A stretch of DNA of 36,289 nt from an uncultured Prochlorococcus sp. GTDB taxonomy: Bacteria > Cyanobacteriota > Cyanobacteriia > PCC-6307 > Cyanobiaceae. Made by a program: the position numbers and the translations under genes. This document shows, one piece after another, positions 17,540-26,122 of the stretch. The stretch is taken from the NCBI GenBank assembly GCA_902606505.1, contig CACLGU010000014.1:1-36289 (forward strand), in the 5' to 3' direction. Position 1 is the stretch's first letter, and each line of letters starts with the position of its first letter. The notes under the pieces were generated by a model. The model searched no databases and was not told where the DNA came from. It saw nothing but the letters and a program-made list of their open reading frames with translations.

Positions 17540-18946
17540 ATGAAAGAAAATAATCTTGAAACAGTTACATCTTTATCTTCAGATTTAAGTATTAGAGAAA
17601 ATATTACTACTCAACTTGAAGAATTGCTCATCGCTGGAAATTATGATGAGGCAAAGTTACTTTTGGAGCCTTCCCAACCTGTTGATATTGCAGATGCTAT
17701 TGGAAGCCTTCCTCAAATATTGCAGGCATTAGCATTTCGATTATTAAAGAAAAATGAGGCAATTGAGGTTTATGAATATTTAGATCCAGTAGTTCAGCAA
17801 ACTTTATTAGAAAGATTGCGCTCAGGAGAGGTTTTAGAAATCGTTGAAAAAATGTCTCCTGATGATAGAGTTCAACTCTTTGATGAATTACCTGCAAAAG
17901 TTGTACGAAAATTTTTGTCTGCTCTAAGTCCTGGAGAAAGGAAAGTAACAGCTGAATTACTTGGATATGAGCCTGAAACTGCCGGAAGATTAATGACAAC
18001 TGAATTTATAGATCTGAAAGAGATGCAAACAGCAGCTGAGGCTCTTTCTCTAGTTAGAAAAAGAGCCCCATTTACTGAAACTATCTATAGCTTATATGTT
18101 ACGGATAAAGAAAGACATTTAACTGGTATCCTCTCTTTAAGAGACCTTGTAACTGCTGATCCTTCTAAGCCAATTGGTGACGTTATGACAAGAGATGTAG
18201 TTAATATCTCTACTAATACGAATCAAGAAGAGGTTGCGAGAGCAATACAAAGATATGATTTTTTGGCTCTGCCAGTCGTTGATAAAGAAAAAAGACTGGT
18301 TGGGATAGTAACTGTTGATGATTTAATTGATGTCATAGAACAAGAAGCAACAAGAGACATTTATGCAGCGGGGGCAGTACAACCTGGAGATGAAGATGAT
18401 TATTTCCAAAGTAGTTTGTTTACGATTGCCCGAAGAAGAATTTTATGGTTACTAATTTTGGTTTTAGCAAATGGTTTAACGACAAAAGTTATAGCCATGA
18501 ATGATCAAATATTAAAAGAAATAGTTTTATTAGCTGCATTTATTCCACTACTTATAGGTACTGGGGGAAATGTTGGTGCTCAAAGTTCAACTGTTGTCAT
18601 TAGAGGTTTAAGTACTCAAAAATTGAAGTCTCTTGGTGCTATTAAGGCAGTAGTTAAGGAGGCAATAACAGGCGCTCTTTTAGGTGTTCTCATGATGCTT
18701 GTAGTATTTCCCTTTGCTTGGTGGCAAGGAGAAGGGCCTTTAATTGCCTCTGCAGTGGGAATAAGTTTGATATCCATAACAACTTTAGCTGCTACAACTG
18801 GAGCGATTCTACCTTTGTTGTTTGACAAAATGAAATTGGATCCAGCCTTAATGTCCTCCCCTTTCATTACAACCGTAACTGATATTGCAGGTGTATTTAT
18901 TTATCTCAGTACGGCAAAATGGCTATTAAACGCATCATTGACCTAA
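17540..18946 (+). CDS. mgtE: Magnesium transporter MgtE
   Basis: Mg2+ channel of the plasma membrane gated by cytosolic Mg2+. Domain order is complete: an N-terminal helical superhelix (about 25-140, including L-L-E-R-L-R and F-D-E-L-P), two CBS domains (about 145-275, with M-T-T-E-F, D-V-M-T-R-D and L-V-G-I-V-T-V-D-D-L), a connecting helix and a five-helix membrane domain from about residue 305. The conserved pore block G-T-G-G-N-V-G-A-Q-S-S-T and the late D-P-A-L-M-S-S-P-F-I-T-T segment with its acidic residue are present. Length 468 is normal. A Shine-Dalgarno AAGGG at 17526-17530 supports the ATG. It follows crcB2 by 43 bases and may be on the gyrB transcript or have its own promoter. Confidence 0.97.
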   Translation: MKENNLETVTSLSSDLSIRENITTQLEELLIAGNYDEAKLLLEPSQPVDIADAIGSLPQILQALAFRLLKKNEAIEVYEYLDPVVQQTLLERLRSGEVLEIVEKMSPDDRVQLFDELPAKVVRKFLSALSPGERKVTAELLGYEPETAGRLMTTEFIDLKEMQTAAEALSLVRKRAPFTETIYSLYVTDKERHLTGILSLRDLVTADPSKPIGDVMTRDVVNISTNTNQEEVARAIQRYDFLALPVVDKEKRLVGIVTVDDLIDVIEQEATRDIYAAGAVQPGDEDDYFQSSLFTIARRRILWLLILVLANGLTTKVIAMNDQILKEIVLLAAFIPLLIGTGGNVGAQSSTVVIRGLSTQKLKSLGAIKAVVKEAITGALLGVLMMLVVFPFAWWQGEGPLIASAVGISLISITTLAATTGAILPLLFDKMKLDPALMSSPFITTVTDIAGVFIYLSTAKWLLNASLT

Positions 18947-18966
18947 ATTGACTAGGTATTTATTCT

Positions 18967-18992
18967 CATTTTTGTAAAAATGTGGATTTTTA
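18967..18992 (+). terminator. Two alternative hairpins after mgtE (terminator or leader control)
   Basis: CATTTTT (18967-18973) pairs with AAAAATG (18976-18982), and TAAAAAT (18975-18981) pairs with ATTTTTA (18986-18992) around loop GTGG. The two share the central arm and cannot form together. They lie 20 bases after the mgtE stop and about 55 bases before the sigma-factor start, so they could end mgtE transcription or act in the sigma leader. Confidence 0.35.
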
Positions 18993-19046
18993 TGTTTAAC
19001 TTTACATTTCTTAATGGTATTGTTTACAAAACATCATTTAATCTTC

Positions 19047-20048
19047 ATGTCTTCTGAAACAATAAGTGAAAATAAACTAACCTCAATCGCAAGTTTAAAA
19101 GCAAGTAATGATGTAGATCTTGTTCGATCATACTTGAGGGATATAGGAAGAGTTCCATTACTTTCTCATGAGCAAGAAATTACTCTAGGTCGACAAGTTC
19201 AAGAGTACATGCAAGTTGAAAGAGCAGAATTAGAGATTCATGAATTAACAGGAGATAAACCCAGTATTGATGAATTATCGACCAAATTAAATTTGTCTAC
19301 TTCCGTAATAAAAAAAAGATTGAGAGCTGGACAGAGAGCTAAAGAAAGAATGGTTGCAGCAAATTTAAGATTAGTAGTAAGCGTTGCAAAAAAATATACA
19401 AAAAGAAATATGGAACTTTTAGATTTAATTCAAGAGGGAACTATAGGACTTGTTAGAGGAGTTGAAAAATTTGATCCAGCCAGGGGCTACAAATTTTCAA
19501 CATATGCATATTGGTGGATCAGACAAGGTATTACAAGAGCAATAGCTGAAAAGAGTCGGGCGATTAGGTTGCCTATCCACATTACCGAAATGTTGAATAA
19601 GTTAAAAAAGGGTCAAAGAGAGCTTAGTCAAGAAATGTCTAGAACTCCAACTGTAAGTGAACTTGCGAAATACGTAGAGCTTCCAGAAGATGACGTTAAA
19701 GATTTAATGTGTAAAGCTGGTCAGCCAGTTAGTCTTGAAACCAAAGTAGGTGATGGTGAAGATACTGTTTTACTAGATTTACTGGCAGGGGGCGAGGATT
19801 TGCCAGACGAACAAATAGAGATGGATTGTATGAGAGGTGATCTGCATTCTCTTTTACATCAATTGCCTGATCTGCAATGTAGAGTTTTAAGGATGAGATA
19901 CGGAATGGATGGTGATGAACCAATGTCTCTTACAGGTATAGGGAGGGTCTTAGGAATAAGTAGAGATCGAGTAAGAAACCTAGAACGTGATGGTTTAAGA
20001 GGATTGAGAAGACTTAGTGATAATGTAGAAGCTTACTTTGTTTCTTGA
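19047..20048 (+). CDS. Group 2 (RpoD-like) RNA polymerase sigma factor
   Basis: Alternative sigma factor of the primary-like group. Residues from about 25 show region 1.2 (D-L-V-R-S-Y-L-R-D-I-G-R), then region 2 with N-L-R-L-V-V-S-V-A-K-K, D-L-I-Q-E-G-T-I-G-L and Y-A-Y-W-W-I-R-Q for the -10 contact and melting, region 3, and region 4.2 ending G-I-S-R-D-R-V-R-N-L-E-R for -35 contact. Region 1.1 is absent, so it is not the housekeeping sigma. Two starts are possible; I prefer the ATG at 19047 (333 residues), because the 11 residues added by the upstream ATG at 19014 look non-coding. Its 3' end overlaps the convergent hydrolase by 16 bases. Group 2 sigmas in cyanobacteria serve stress and diel programmes; the exact orthologue is not assigned. 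Confidence 0.93.
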   Translation: MSSETISENKLTSIASLKASNDVDLVRSYLRDIGRVPLLSHEQEITLGRQVQEYMQVERAELEIHELTGDKPSIDELSTKLNLSTSVIKKRLRAGQRAKERMVAANLRLVVSVAKKYTKRNMELLDLIQEGTIGLVRGVEKFDPARGYKFSTYAYWWIRQGITRAIAEKSRAIRLPIHITEMLNKLKKGQRELSQEMSRTPTVSELAKYVELPEDDVKDLMCKAGQPVSLETKVGDGEDTVLLDLLAGGEDLPDEQIEMDCMRGDLHSLLHQLPDLQCRVLRMRYGMDGDEPMSLTGIGRVLGISRDRVRNLERDGLRGLRRLSDNVEAYFVS

Positions 20049-20953
20049 ATAAATTCATTTATTAACTTATTGGTTTTTTCAGGTTCTTCATCATGAGGAC
20101 AATGACCAGCACCATGAATTATATCTAATCTTTTAATATTCCTGAATTTTGCCTTCCACTCTCTTGCTTCATTTAACGATTCCCAAGGATCTTTTTCTCC
20201 CCAAATCAATTGGATAGGAGCATAAACCTTATCGAAAAGGTCAGTAGCAAGATAGTCATCAAATAAGTTAATAAAACCACGAAATGCTTCTTTAGAGTTT
20301 TTTCTTTGAGAGGGTTTATAAAGTATTTCAATTAATTCTTCATCGATATTTTTTCCTGAAGGGTAAGCTTGTTCAAGTATTTTCTTAATAACTTTTGGAT
20401 TAGCAGCCCTTGTAAAAAGTGTATTACTAATTACTCTTTGTCTGACTATCGTTTTAAGGACGGGTCTAAGTAGATTCATTAAGATATTGCTTTGTTTTAA
20501 TCGTTTATCATCCATAGTTCTTTGTGCGCAATCAATCAAAATGACACCTTTGCAATTATCTTTGAGGATTTCAGCAGCTTTCAATGCAATAACACCACCA
20601 ATTGAATTTCCTACCAAGTAAACAGGAGATTTTATTACCTCTGCACAAAATGTTGATATTTGATTACCCCACAAGTCAAATGTATATTTAATTGAGTTTT
20701 TTTTATTAGGTTCGTAATTTAATAAAGCACTAGGTTGACTGCTATTCCCAAATCCTAATAAATCAATTGCGTAGCAGTTAGAAAATTTACTAAGAAAATC
20801 TTGATTATGTCTCCAATGTTTTTTTGAAGCCCCGAATCCATGAACTAATAAAATTTGAATATTTTTTTCAGAAGTACTATTTTTTGATAAAGACCAAGAA
20901 ATTTCCCAGTCTTTCCATTTCCAAGTTTCAGATTTATTCAAAGACACTATCAA
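20033..20953 (-). CDS. Alpha/beta hydrolase-fold protein
   Basis: A 306-residue soluble protein with a full catalytic triad: nucleophile elbow G115-N-S117-I-G-G, acid D255 in W-G-E-K-D, and H284 in G-A-G-H. The oxyanion motif H38-G-F-G precedes a D-L-L-G-F-G-N-S loop. A helical cap lies at about 145-230. Substrate is not readable; relatives include esterases, haloalkane dehalogenases and chlorophyll-related hydrolases in phototrophs. It starts with TTG at 20951-20953; a GTG two codons in is an alternative. It converges on the sigma gene with a 16-base overlap and is divergent from the PfkB kinase across about 80 bases rich in dyads. Confidence 0.9.
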   Translation of the reverse strand: MIVSLNKSETWKWKDWEISWSLSKNSTSEKNIQILLVHGFGASKKHWRHNQDFLSKFSNCYAIDLLGFGNSSQPSALLNYEPNKKNSIKYTFDLWGNQISTFCAEVIKSPVYLVGNSIGGVIALKAAEILKDNCKGVILIDCAQRTMDDKRLKQSNILMNLLRPVLKTIVRQRVISNTLFTRAANPKVIKKILEQAYPSGKNIDEELIEILYKPSQRKNSKEAFRGFINLFDDYLATDLFDKVYAPIQLIWGEKDPWESLNEAREWKAKFRNIKRLDIIHGAGHCPHDEEPEKTNKLINEFIQETK

Positions 20954-21005
20954 TATGCTGTTGATTAAACTTTAATTCAAAAAAAAATTATTCGTTTTTA
21001 ATAAA

Positions 21006-21034
21006 TTATTCTTAGTTAAGAATAAACGTTTATT
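21006..21034. promoter_or_regulatory. Overlapping dyads at the PfkB kinase start, candidate operator
   Basis: TTATTCTTA (21006-21014) and TAAGAATAA (21017-21025) form a perfect 9-bp inverted repeat with a 2-base centre. It overlaps AATAAACGTTTATT (21021-21034), a perfect 14-base palindrome ending one base before the kinase ATG. A 9-base direct repeat AAATTATTC occurs at 20985-20993 and 21003-21011. The arrangement fits a repressor site that blocks transcription or ribosome access, but no protein is identified. Confidence 0.45.
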
Positions 21035-21035
21035 G

Positions 21036-22034
21036 ATGAAAAAGAAAAAGGTTATATGTATTGGAGAGGCTTTAATTGACAGAATCAGAAATAAGTCAAA
21101 TCAAGGATTTACAGATTTTTTGGGTGGTGCGCCGGCTAATGTTGCTTGTGCATTGAGAAAATTAAAAATAGATTCAATATTTATAGGAAGTTTGGGTAGT
21201 GATAATTATGGAAAAAAATTTATTACGCAATTTAATGAATTGGACGTTGATATAGATTTCTTGCAATTGGATAATAATTCATCTACTCGCGTGGTTAACG
21301 TAGATAGGGATCAATTTGGAGAACGTTTTTTTTCAGGCTTTGAGGAAAGTTCTTATTCATGCTTTGCAGACGAAGTTCTTAGCAAGCAATTAATCGAAAA
21401 ACAAATTCTAAATTTGAAGAAATCTTTTCTAGAAACAAAATATTTGGTTACAGGAACGATCTTATTATCATCTCCAATATCATCAGAGACTATTTTTTTT
21501 CTTCTGGAAGGGGCTAAAGAATTTGATGTCAAAATAGTTATTGATTTGAATTGGAGAGAGGTCTTTTGGGATCATTCAAGTTTTTCATCAGAAATTAGTC
21601 AAGCGGCAAGAGTTAATTTAATCAAGAAATTTTTAAATCATGCAAATGTTTTAAAACTTACTAAAGAGGAAGCAACTTTGTTTTTTGAGGATGAAAATCC
21701 CTTACTAATATCTCAACAATTGTCTAGTAGGCCAGATGTAATAATAACTGATGGGAAAAATCCTGTTGCATGGTACATAAATGGTTTGCAGGGAATTACC
21801 GAAACCCCTACTTCGCAAAAAATTGTTGATACAACTGGTGCAGGTGATGCTTTTTTAGCTGGCTTAATTTCAAAATTAATTTCTTCTGGTTATCCTTCAA
21901 AAGAACTAGAGATAGAAGATTGCATTAAGTTTGCAGGTGCTTGTGGATTATTAACTTGTCTTGGTGAAGGCGCCATCGAGCAACAGCCATATTATGAGAA
22001 TGTTAATAAATTTTTAGGATCTCTTATTTCGTAG
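21036..22034 (+). CDS. PfkB-family carbohydrate kinase (fructokinase-like)
   Basis: ATP-dependent sugar kinase of the ribokinase fold. The N-terminal G30-G-A-P-A-N block and the C-terminal D-T-T-G-A-G-D271-A-F signature (catalytic base D271) are present, with a V-I-I-T-D-G-K-N strand before the ATP site. Fructose is the commonest substrate of cyanobacterial relatives of this length (332 residues), but ribose, adenosine or others are not excluded. The ATG at 21036 is chosen; the TTG immediately before it overlaps the palindrome. Its 3' end overlaps tsaE on the other strand by 43 bases. Upstream dyads suggest dedicated control. Confidence 0.9.
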   Translation: MKKKKVICIGEALIDRIRNKSNQGFTDFLGGAPANVACALRKLKIDSIFIGSLGSDNYGKKFITQFNELDVDIDFLQLDNNSSTRVVNVDRDQFGERFFSGFEESSYSCFADEVLSKQLIEKQILNLKKSFLETKYLVTGTILLSSPISSETIFFLLEGAKEFDVKIVIDLNWREVFWDHSSFSSEISQAARVNLIKKFLNHANVLKLTKEEATLFFEDENPLLISQQLSSRPDVIITDGKNPVAWYINGLQGITETPTSQKIVDTTGAGDAFLAGLISKLISSGYPSKELEIEDCIKFAGACGLLTCLGEGAIEQQPYYENVNKFLGSLIS

Positions 22035-22441
22035 TTTCTTCCGTAATTTTTTGCATAACTAATTTCTATTTTCCAAAAATTTTTGATAACTGGTTCTATT
22101 AATTCAGGCCATTCAATAACTAAAATAGCTTGTCTTTGTATTGCCTCTTCTTCTTCTGAGAAAAAAACTTCTTTTGCTAAAGAAACATTTTCTAACCTGT
22201 ATAAATCAATGTGAATTAGGGGAATTTTTCCGGAGTTATAGTGATGCGATAAAGCAAATGTAGGGCTTGTAATATCCTCAGAGATTGATAAACCTTTAGC
22301 AATCCCTTTCACAAATGAAGTTTTCCCGGCGCCAATTGGTCCCTGTAATAAAACAATCGATTGGGGATTTAAATTGTGTGAGAGTTTTATTCCTAAATTT
22401 AACGTCTCTTTTAAATTCTCAACAAACACAAAATTACACAA
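21992..22441 (-). CDS. tsaE: tRNA threonylcarbamoyladenosine biosynthesis ATPase TsaE
   Basis: Works with TsaB and TsaD to place threonylcarbamoyl on A37 of tRNAs that read ANN codons. The Walker A motif G34-P-I-G-A-G-K-T41 is followed by S-P-T-F-A-L (switch), H-I-D-L-Y-R-L and the E-W-P-E motif, all standard for the family. Length 149 is normal. The start is TTG at 22439-22441; no ATG exists before the P-loop. The C-terminal 43 bases overlap the PfkB gene in antisense orientation. It is divergent from ahcY with only 39 bases between, which include an inverted repeat. Confidence 0.93.
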   Translation of the reverse strand: MCNFVFVENLKETLNLGIKLSHNLNPQSIVLLQGPIGAGKTSFVKGIAKGLSISEDITSPTFALSHHYNSGKIPLIHIDLYRLENVSLAKEVFFSEEEEAIQRQAILVIEWPELIEPVIKNFWKIEISYAKNYGRNYEIRDPKNLLTFS

Positions 22442-22446
22442 AAATC

Positions 22447-22464
22447 ACCTATAGTTTAATAGGT
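22447..22464. repeat. Inverted repeat in the tsaE-ahcY divergent gap
   Basis: ACCTAT (22447-22452) and ATAGGT (22459-22464) flank AGTTTA. TATAGTTT also occurs twice in direct orientation (22450-22457 and 22464-22471); each contains a -10-like TATAGT. If the second is used, the ahcY leader would be only about five bases. Confidence 0.35.
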
Positions 22465-22480
22465 ATAGTTTCCGATAGAA

Positions 22481-23899
22481 ATGGTTATTGCAAATTCAGT
22501 TAAAACATCAACACCGAAATTTGTCATTTCTGATATTTCACTATCAGATTTTGGTCGTAAAGAAATTAAAATTGCCGAAACGGAAATGCCAGGATTAATG
22601 GCACTTAGAGATAAATATCAATCTGAAAAGCCACTAAAAGGTGCAAAAATAGCTGGAAGTCTTCATATGACTATTCAGACAGCAGTCTTAATAGAAACTC
22701 TTGTTGATCTTGGTGCAGAAGTGAAATGGGCTTCATGCAATATTTTTTCAACTCAAGATCATGCAGCTGCAGCTATCGCAGATCAAGGAATTGCTGTATA
22801 TGCAAAAAAAGGTGAGACTCTTGATGAATATTGGCAATATACCCACTATATCCTTGATTGGGGTGCAGACTCACCAAATATGATTCTTGATGATGGGGGA
22901 GATGCAACTGGTTTGTTGATACTCGGTAGTAAAGCAGAAAAAGATTTATCTGTTTTAGATAATCCCGGTAACGAAGAAGAAATTGCTCTATTCAATTCTA
23001 TAAAGTCTAAGTTGGAAAATGATAGTTCATTCTATTCTAGAATTAAGAGTAATATCATTGGTGTCACTGAAGAAACTACAACGGGAGTTGCAAGACTTTA
23101 TCAACTTCAAAAGCAAAATGCTTTACCTTTTCCTGCTATTAATGTTAATGATTCAGTAACAAAAAGCAAATTTGATAATTTATATGGCTGCAGAGAATCT
23201 TTAGTTGATAGTATCAAGCGTGCCACAGATGTAATGATTGCTGGCAAAGTTGCATTAGTAATGGGTTTTGGAGATGTAGGTAAAGGTTCAGCACAGTCAT
23301 TAAGAGGACTTGGTGCTATTGTAAAAGTTGCAGAAGTTGATCCAATTTGTGCGCTTCAAGCAGCTATGGAAGGTTATAGCGTCGTTAGGTTAGAAGATGT
23401 TGTTGAAGATATAGATATATTTGTTACGGCCACTGGTAACTATCAGGTAATAACACATGAAAATCTAGTCAAAATGAAGGATGAGGCTATAGTTTGCAAT
23501 ATTGGCCATTTTGATAATGAGATTGATGTTGCCTCTTTAAAAAATTATCAATGGGAAAATATTAAGCCGCAGGTTGATCACATAACTTTACCGAGTGGTA
23601 ACAAAATTATTCTTTTAGCAGAAGGTAGATTAGTTAACTTAGGCTGTGCAACTGGACATCCAAGTTTTGTTATGAGTAATTCGTTTACTAACCAAGTATT
23701 AGCTCAAATTGAACTTTTCAATAAGTCAGAGCAATATGATAAAGAAGTTTATGTGCTACCAAAACATCTTGATGAAATGGTGGCTAGATTACATCTAGAT
23801 AAAATAGGAGCAAAATTAACAACATTAACTAAAGAGCAGGCTGATTATATTAATGTTTCGGTTGAGGGACCATATAAACCAGAACTTTATAGATACTAA
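22481..23899 (+). CDS. ahcY: S-adenosyl-L-homocysteine hydrolase
   Basis: Splits S-adenosylhomocysteine to adenosine and homocysteine, relieving product inhibition of methyltransferases; an NAD+-dependent cytosolic tetramer. Signatures are visible in order: [29 protein letters not shown], the [13 protein letters not shown] block with the active lysine, the NAD-binding G-F-G-D-V-G-K-G, and the C-terminal Y-K-P-E-L-Y-R-Y. At 472 residues it is the long form, with about 40 extra residues around 160-195, as in cyanobacteria and plants. The DedA gene begins 2 bases after its stop. Confidence 0.99.
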   Translation: MVIANSVKTSTPKFVISDISLSDFGRKEIKIAETEMPGLMALRDKYQSEKPLKGAKIAGSLHMTIQTAVLIETLVDLGAEVKWASCNIFSTQDHAAAAIADQGIAVYAKKGETLDEYWQYTHYILDWGADSPNMILDDGGDATGLLILGSKAEKDLSVLDNPGNEEEIALFNSIKSKLENDSSFYSRIKSNIIGVTEETTTGVARLYQLQKQNALPFPAINVNDSVTKSKFDNLYGCRESLVDSIKRATDVMIAGKVALVMGFGDVGKGSAQSLRGLGAIVKVAEVDPICALQAAMEGYSVVRLEDVVEDIDIFVTATGNYQVITHENLVKMKDEAIVCNIGHFDNEIDVASLKNYQWENIKPQVDHITLPSGNKIILLAEGRLVNLGCATGHPSFVMSNSFTNQVLAQIELFNKSEQYDKEVYVLPKHLDEMVARLHLDKIGAKLTTLTKEQADYINVSVEGPYKPELYRY

Positions 23900-23901
23900 A
23901 T

Positions 23902-24561
23902 TTGAGTTTAATTTTTGCAAATTTTCTTACTTCGATTCCTGATTATATAAGTTTCGCGGTAGAGAAGAATTCAGCTGTTGCATACCTTACGATATGTTTG
24001 GCTATGTTTTTAGAGAATATAATTCCTCCAATCCCATCAGAAATAATAATGCCCTTGGGTGGCTTTTTCGTTTATCAACAAAAATTAAACTTTTATATTT
24101 TAATTTTCTGGGGTTTATTGGGAACAATATTAGGATCATTGCCTTGGTATTACTTAGGCAGATTAGTAAATGAAAAAAGGCTTTCAAATTTTCTTGATAA
24201 TAAAGGGAAATATTTGGGAATTTCTTCTAAAGATTTAATTAAAAGTAAGATGTGGTTTGAGAAATATGGAGTTCCTTTGGTGTTTTGGGGACGATTAGTA
24301 CCAGGTATAAGAACGTTAATTTCAGTTCCAGCTGGCATAGAACTTATGCCAGTAAGAAAATTTTTGATTTGGACTACTTTTGGTAGTTTTATATGGGTAG
24401 TACTTCTCACTTATGCAGGCTTTTTATTCGGTGAAAATTATCCAATTATTAAAACTTACTTAGATCAAATCAAGTTTTTTGTAAAGCCAATTTTAATTTT
24501 ACTTTTCTTATATTTTTTGATCAAACTAGTTAATAGATTAATAAAGAAAAATAGGGCTTAG
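23902..24561 (+). CDS. DedA/SNARE-associated family membrane protein
   Basis: Integral membrane protein of the DedA family; characterised members flip undecaprenyl phosphate or other lipids, and their loss disturbs envelope and division. The 219 residues contain about five hydrophobic segments. The conserved L-E-N-I-I-P-P-I-P-S-E re-entrant block near 37-47 and G-R-L-V-P-G-I-R-T at about 135-143 are clear, the latter with the two family arginines. The start is TTG at 23902, two bases after the ahcY stop; the next ATG would remove the first helix. It overlaps the convergent ssb stop by 4 bases. Which DedA subgroup, and which lipid, cannot be told. Confidence 0.92.
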   Translation: MSLIFANFLTSIPDYISFAVEKNSAVAYLTICLAMFLENIIPPIPSEIIMPLGGFFVYQQKLNFYILIFWGLLGTILGSLPWYYLGRLVNEKRLSNFLDNKGKYLGISSKDLIKSKMWFEKYGVPLVFWGRLVPGIRTLISVPAGIELMPVRKFLIWTTFGSFIWVVLLTYAGFLFGENYPIIKTYLDQIKFFVKPILILLFLYFLIKLVNRLIKKNRA

Positions 24562-24935
24562 AAGGGGATTTCACTTGAACTACTATTACTATTGTTAGAA
24601 TATTGATTACTATCAGATTCTTTTCTTGAGCCAAGTAAGTTTAATCTATCTACTCTCACAACAGGTTTATATCTATCTTCACCAGTATTTTTATCTTTCC
24701 AACTATCAATTTTAAAGCTTCCTGTAATTCCAATTAGAGACCCTTTTTTAACGTAATCTGCGGCAATTTGCGCTTGCTTACCCCATATTTCTAAATTAAA
24801 CCAGTCTGGTTCTTCATCTCTGCTTCTTCTGTTAACTGCAAGGGTGAAATTAGCTACGATACTACCAGATTCAAAATATCTGACATCTGGTTCTCTTCCT
24901 GCTCTGCCAACTAGATTAATAGTGTTAATTTCCAT
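24558..24935 (-). CDS. ssb: Single-stranded DNA-binding protein
   Basis: Coats single-stranded DNA in replication, repair and recombination. Residues 1-105 form the OB fold: [33 protein letters not shown] and G-S-L-I-G-I-T-G. The C-terminal linker is very short and Ser/Asn-rich, ending S-E-I-P-F. The tip keeps I-P-F but has one acidic residue where D-D-I-P-F is typical, so partner contacts may be weaker. At 125 residues it is short for SSB. A second, larger OB-type gene elsewhere is possible. It is divergent from mreB with 130 bases between. Confidence 0.95.
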   Translation of the reverse strand: MEINTINLVGRAGREPDVRYFESGSIVANFTLAVNRRSRDEEPDWFNLEIWGKQAQIAADYVKKGSLIGITGSFKIDSWKDKNTGEDRYKPVVRVDRLNLLGSRKESDSNQYSNNSNSSSSEIPF

Positions 24936-25015
24936 AATTTTTTTTTTTTATACTACTCATATTTCCAGATTTTGCTCAAAGTTTTGCGTGCTATTCATAA
25001 CTAAACTCCAGATTT

Positions 25016-25069
25016 ATGAGAGCTTACAAAAAAATAGATATATTATTTATAAAAGAATTCTTATTGTGA
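25016..25069 (+). other. Candidate 17-codon upstream ORF whose stop overlaps the mreB start
   Basis: ATG at 25016 opens a 17-residue frame ([17 protein letters not shown]) that ends at TGA 25067-25069, overlapping the mreB GTG at 25066-25068 as GTGA. Stop/start overlap is the usual form of translational coupling. No Shine-Dalgarno is seen, and a frame this short can arise by chance. Confidence 0.3.
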
Positions 25070-26118
25070 TTTTTAACAGATTTAAATTTTCTAGAGATAT
25101 TGGCATAGATTTGGGAACTGCCAATACTCTAATACATGTATCAGGAAAGGGCGTCGTTTTGCAAGAGCCTTCTGTAGTAGCTATGGATTTAGAGGAAGGG
25201 ATTCCATTAGCTGTTGGTAAAGAAGCAAAGTTAATGCTTGGAAGAACCCCCGGCAATATAAGAGCCGTAAGACCACTGCGGGATGGGGTTATCGCAGATT
25301 TTGATGCTGCAGAACAAATGATAAAAACATTTATTCAAAAATGTAACGAAGGTAAGGGGATTGTAGCCCCAAGAATAGTGATTGGTATTCCAAGCGGAGT
25401 TACTAGTGTAGAGCGAAGAGCAGTAAGAGAAGCTGGATTAGCCGGAGCTAGAGAGGTTCACTTAATTGATGAACCTGTCGCAGCAGCAATAGGAGCATCA
25501 CTACCAGTAACTGAGCCAATTGGAACTATGATTGTCGATATTGGTGGAGGTACTACTGAGGTTGCAGTATTAAGTTTAGGTGGAACTGTATTAAGTGAAT
25601 CTGTTCGAATAGCTGGAGATGAAATAAATGAGTCAATTGCGCTATATCTTAAAAAAGTTCATAATTTAGTTGTTGGAGAGAGAACTGCAGAAGATATCAA
25701 AATTAAAATTGGATCTGCATTCCCAGATGATGATTTTGATAAAACTACCTTAGAAGTTAGAGGTTTACATCTTTTATCTGGTCTACCTAGATCAGTCACT
25801 TTGACATCAGGAGAAATCAGAGAAGCTATGGCTGAAACACTGAGCAAGATAGTTGAAGCTGTAAAAAGAACTTTAGAGAGAACTCCACCTGAACTTGCCG
25901 CAGATATTGTTGATAGGGGTATTATGCTTGCAGGAGGCGGAGCTTTAGTTAGAGGCATTAATGATTTATTGAGCGATGAAACGGGAATTTTTACTCACAT
26001 AGCAGAAAATCCTCTGCTTTGTGTAGTTAATGGATGTGGGGAGGTTCTGGATGATTTTAAAAAACTTAAAAGAGTTGTTGATACTCCAGACTTTATAAGG
26101 AACGCGATAAGAGATTAA
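25066..26118 (+). CDS. mreB: Rod shape-determining protein MreB
   Basis: Bacterial actin that forms membrane-bound filaments and guides lateral cell-wall synthesis. Actin-fold motifs: [11 protein letters not shown] at about 11-21 (phosphate 1), D-I-G-G-G-T-T-E at about 160 (phosphate 2) and G-G-G-A-L-V-R-G near 290 (adenosine site). I chose GTG at 25066 (350 residues) because it puts the D-L-G-T motif at the usual distance from the N-terminus. Longer readings reach back to 24844, but that part overlaps ssb and has no MreB-like residues. mreC follows after 4 bases. The upstream gap also holds a 17-codon frame ending on this start. Confidence 0.97.
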   Translation: MIFNRFKFSRDIGIDLGTANTLIHVSGKGVVLQEPSVVAMDLEEGIPLAVGKEAKLMLGRTPGNIRAVRPLRDGVIADFDAAEQMIKTFIQKCNEGKGIVAPRIVIGIPSGVTSVERRAVREAGLAGAREVHLIDEPVAAAIGASLPVTEPIGTMIVDIGGGTTEVAVLSLGGTVLSESVRIAGDEINESIALYLKKVHNLVVGERTAEDIKIKIGSAFPDDDFDKTTLEVRGLHLLSGLPRSVTLTSGEIREAMAETLSKIVEAVKRTLERTPPELAADIVDRGIMLAGGGALVRGINDLLSDETGIFTHIAENPLLCVVNGCGEVLDDFKKLKRVVDTPDFIRNAIRD

Positions 26119-26122
26119 TAAT

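Noticed and set aside
19014..19046. Sigma factor start at the earlier ATG
   Set aside because: The added 11 residues look like translated leader; the ATG at 19047 gives a typical N-terminus.
18990..19046. HLR1-like site (TTTACA copies) before the sigma gene
   Set aside because: The two TTTACA copies are too far apart for the direct-repeat spacing of HLR1.
24002..24410. Two minus-strand frames inside the DedA gene
   Set aside because: Shadows of a clear membrane protein on the other strand.
24844..25065. N-terminal extension of MreB back to 24844
   Set aside because: It overlaps ssb in antisense and lacks MreB-like residues; GTG at 25066 gives the normal length.
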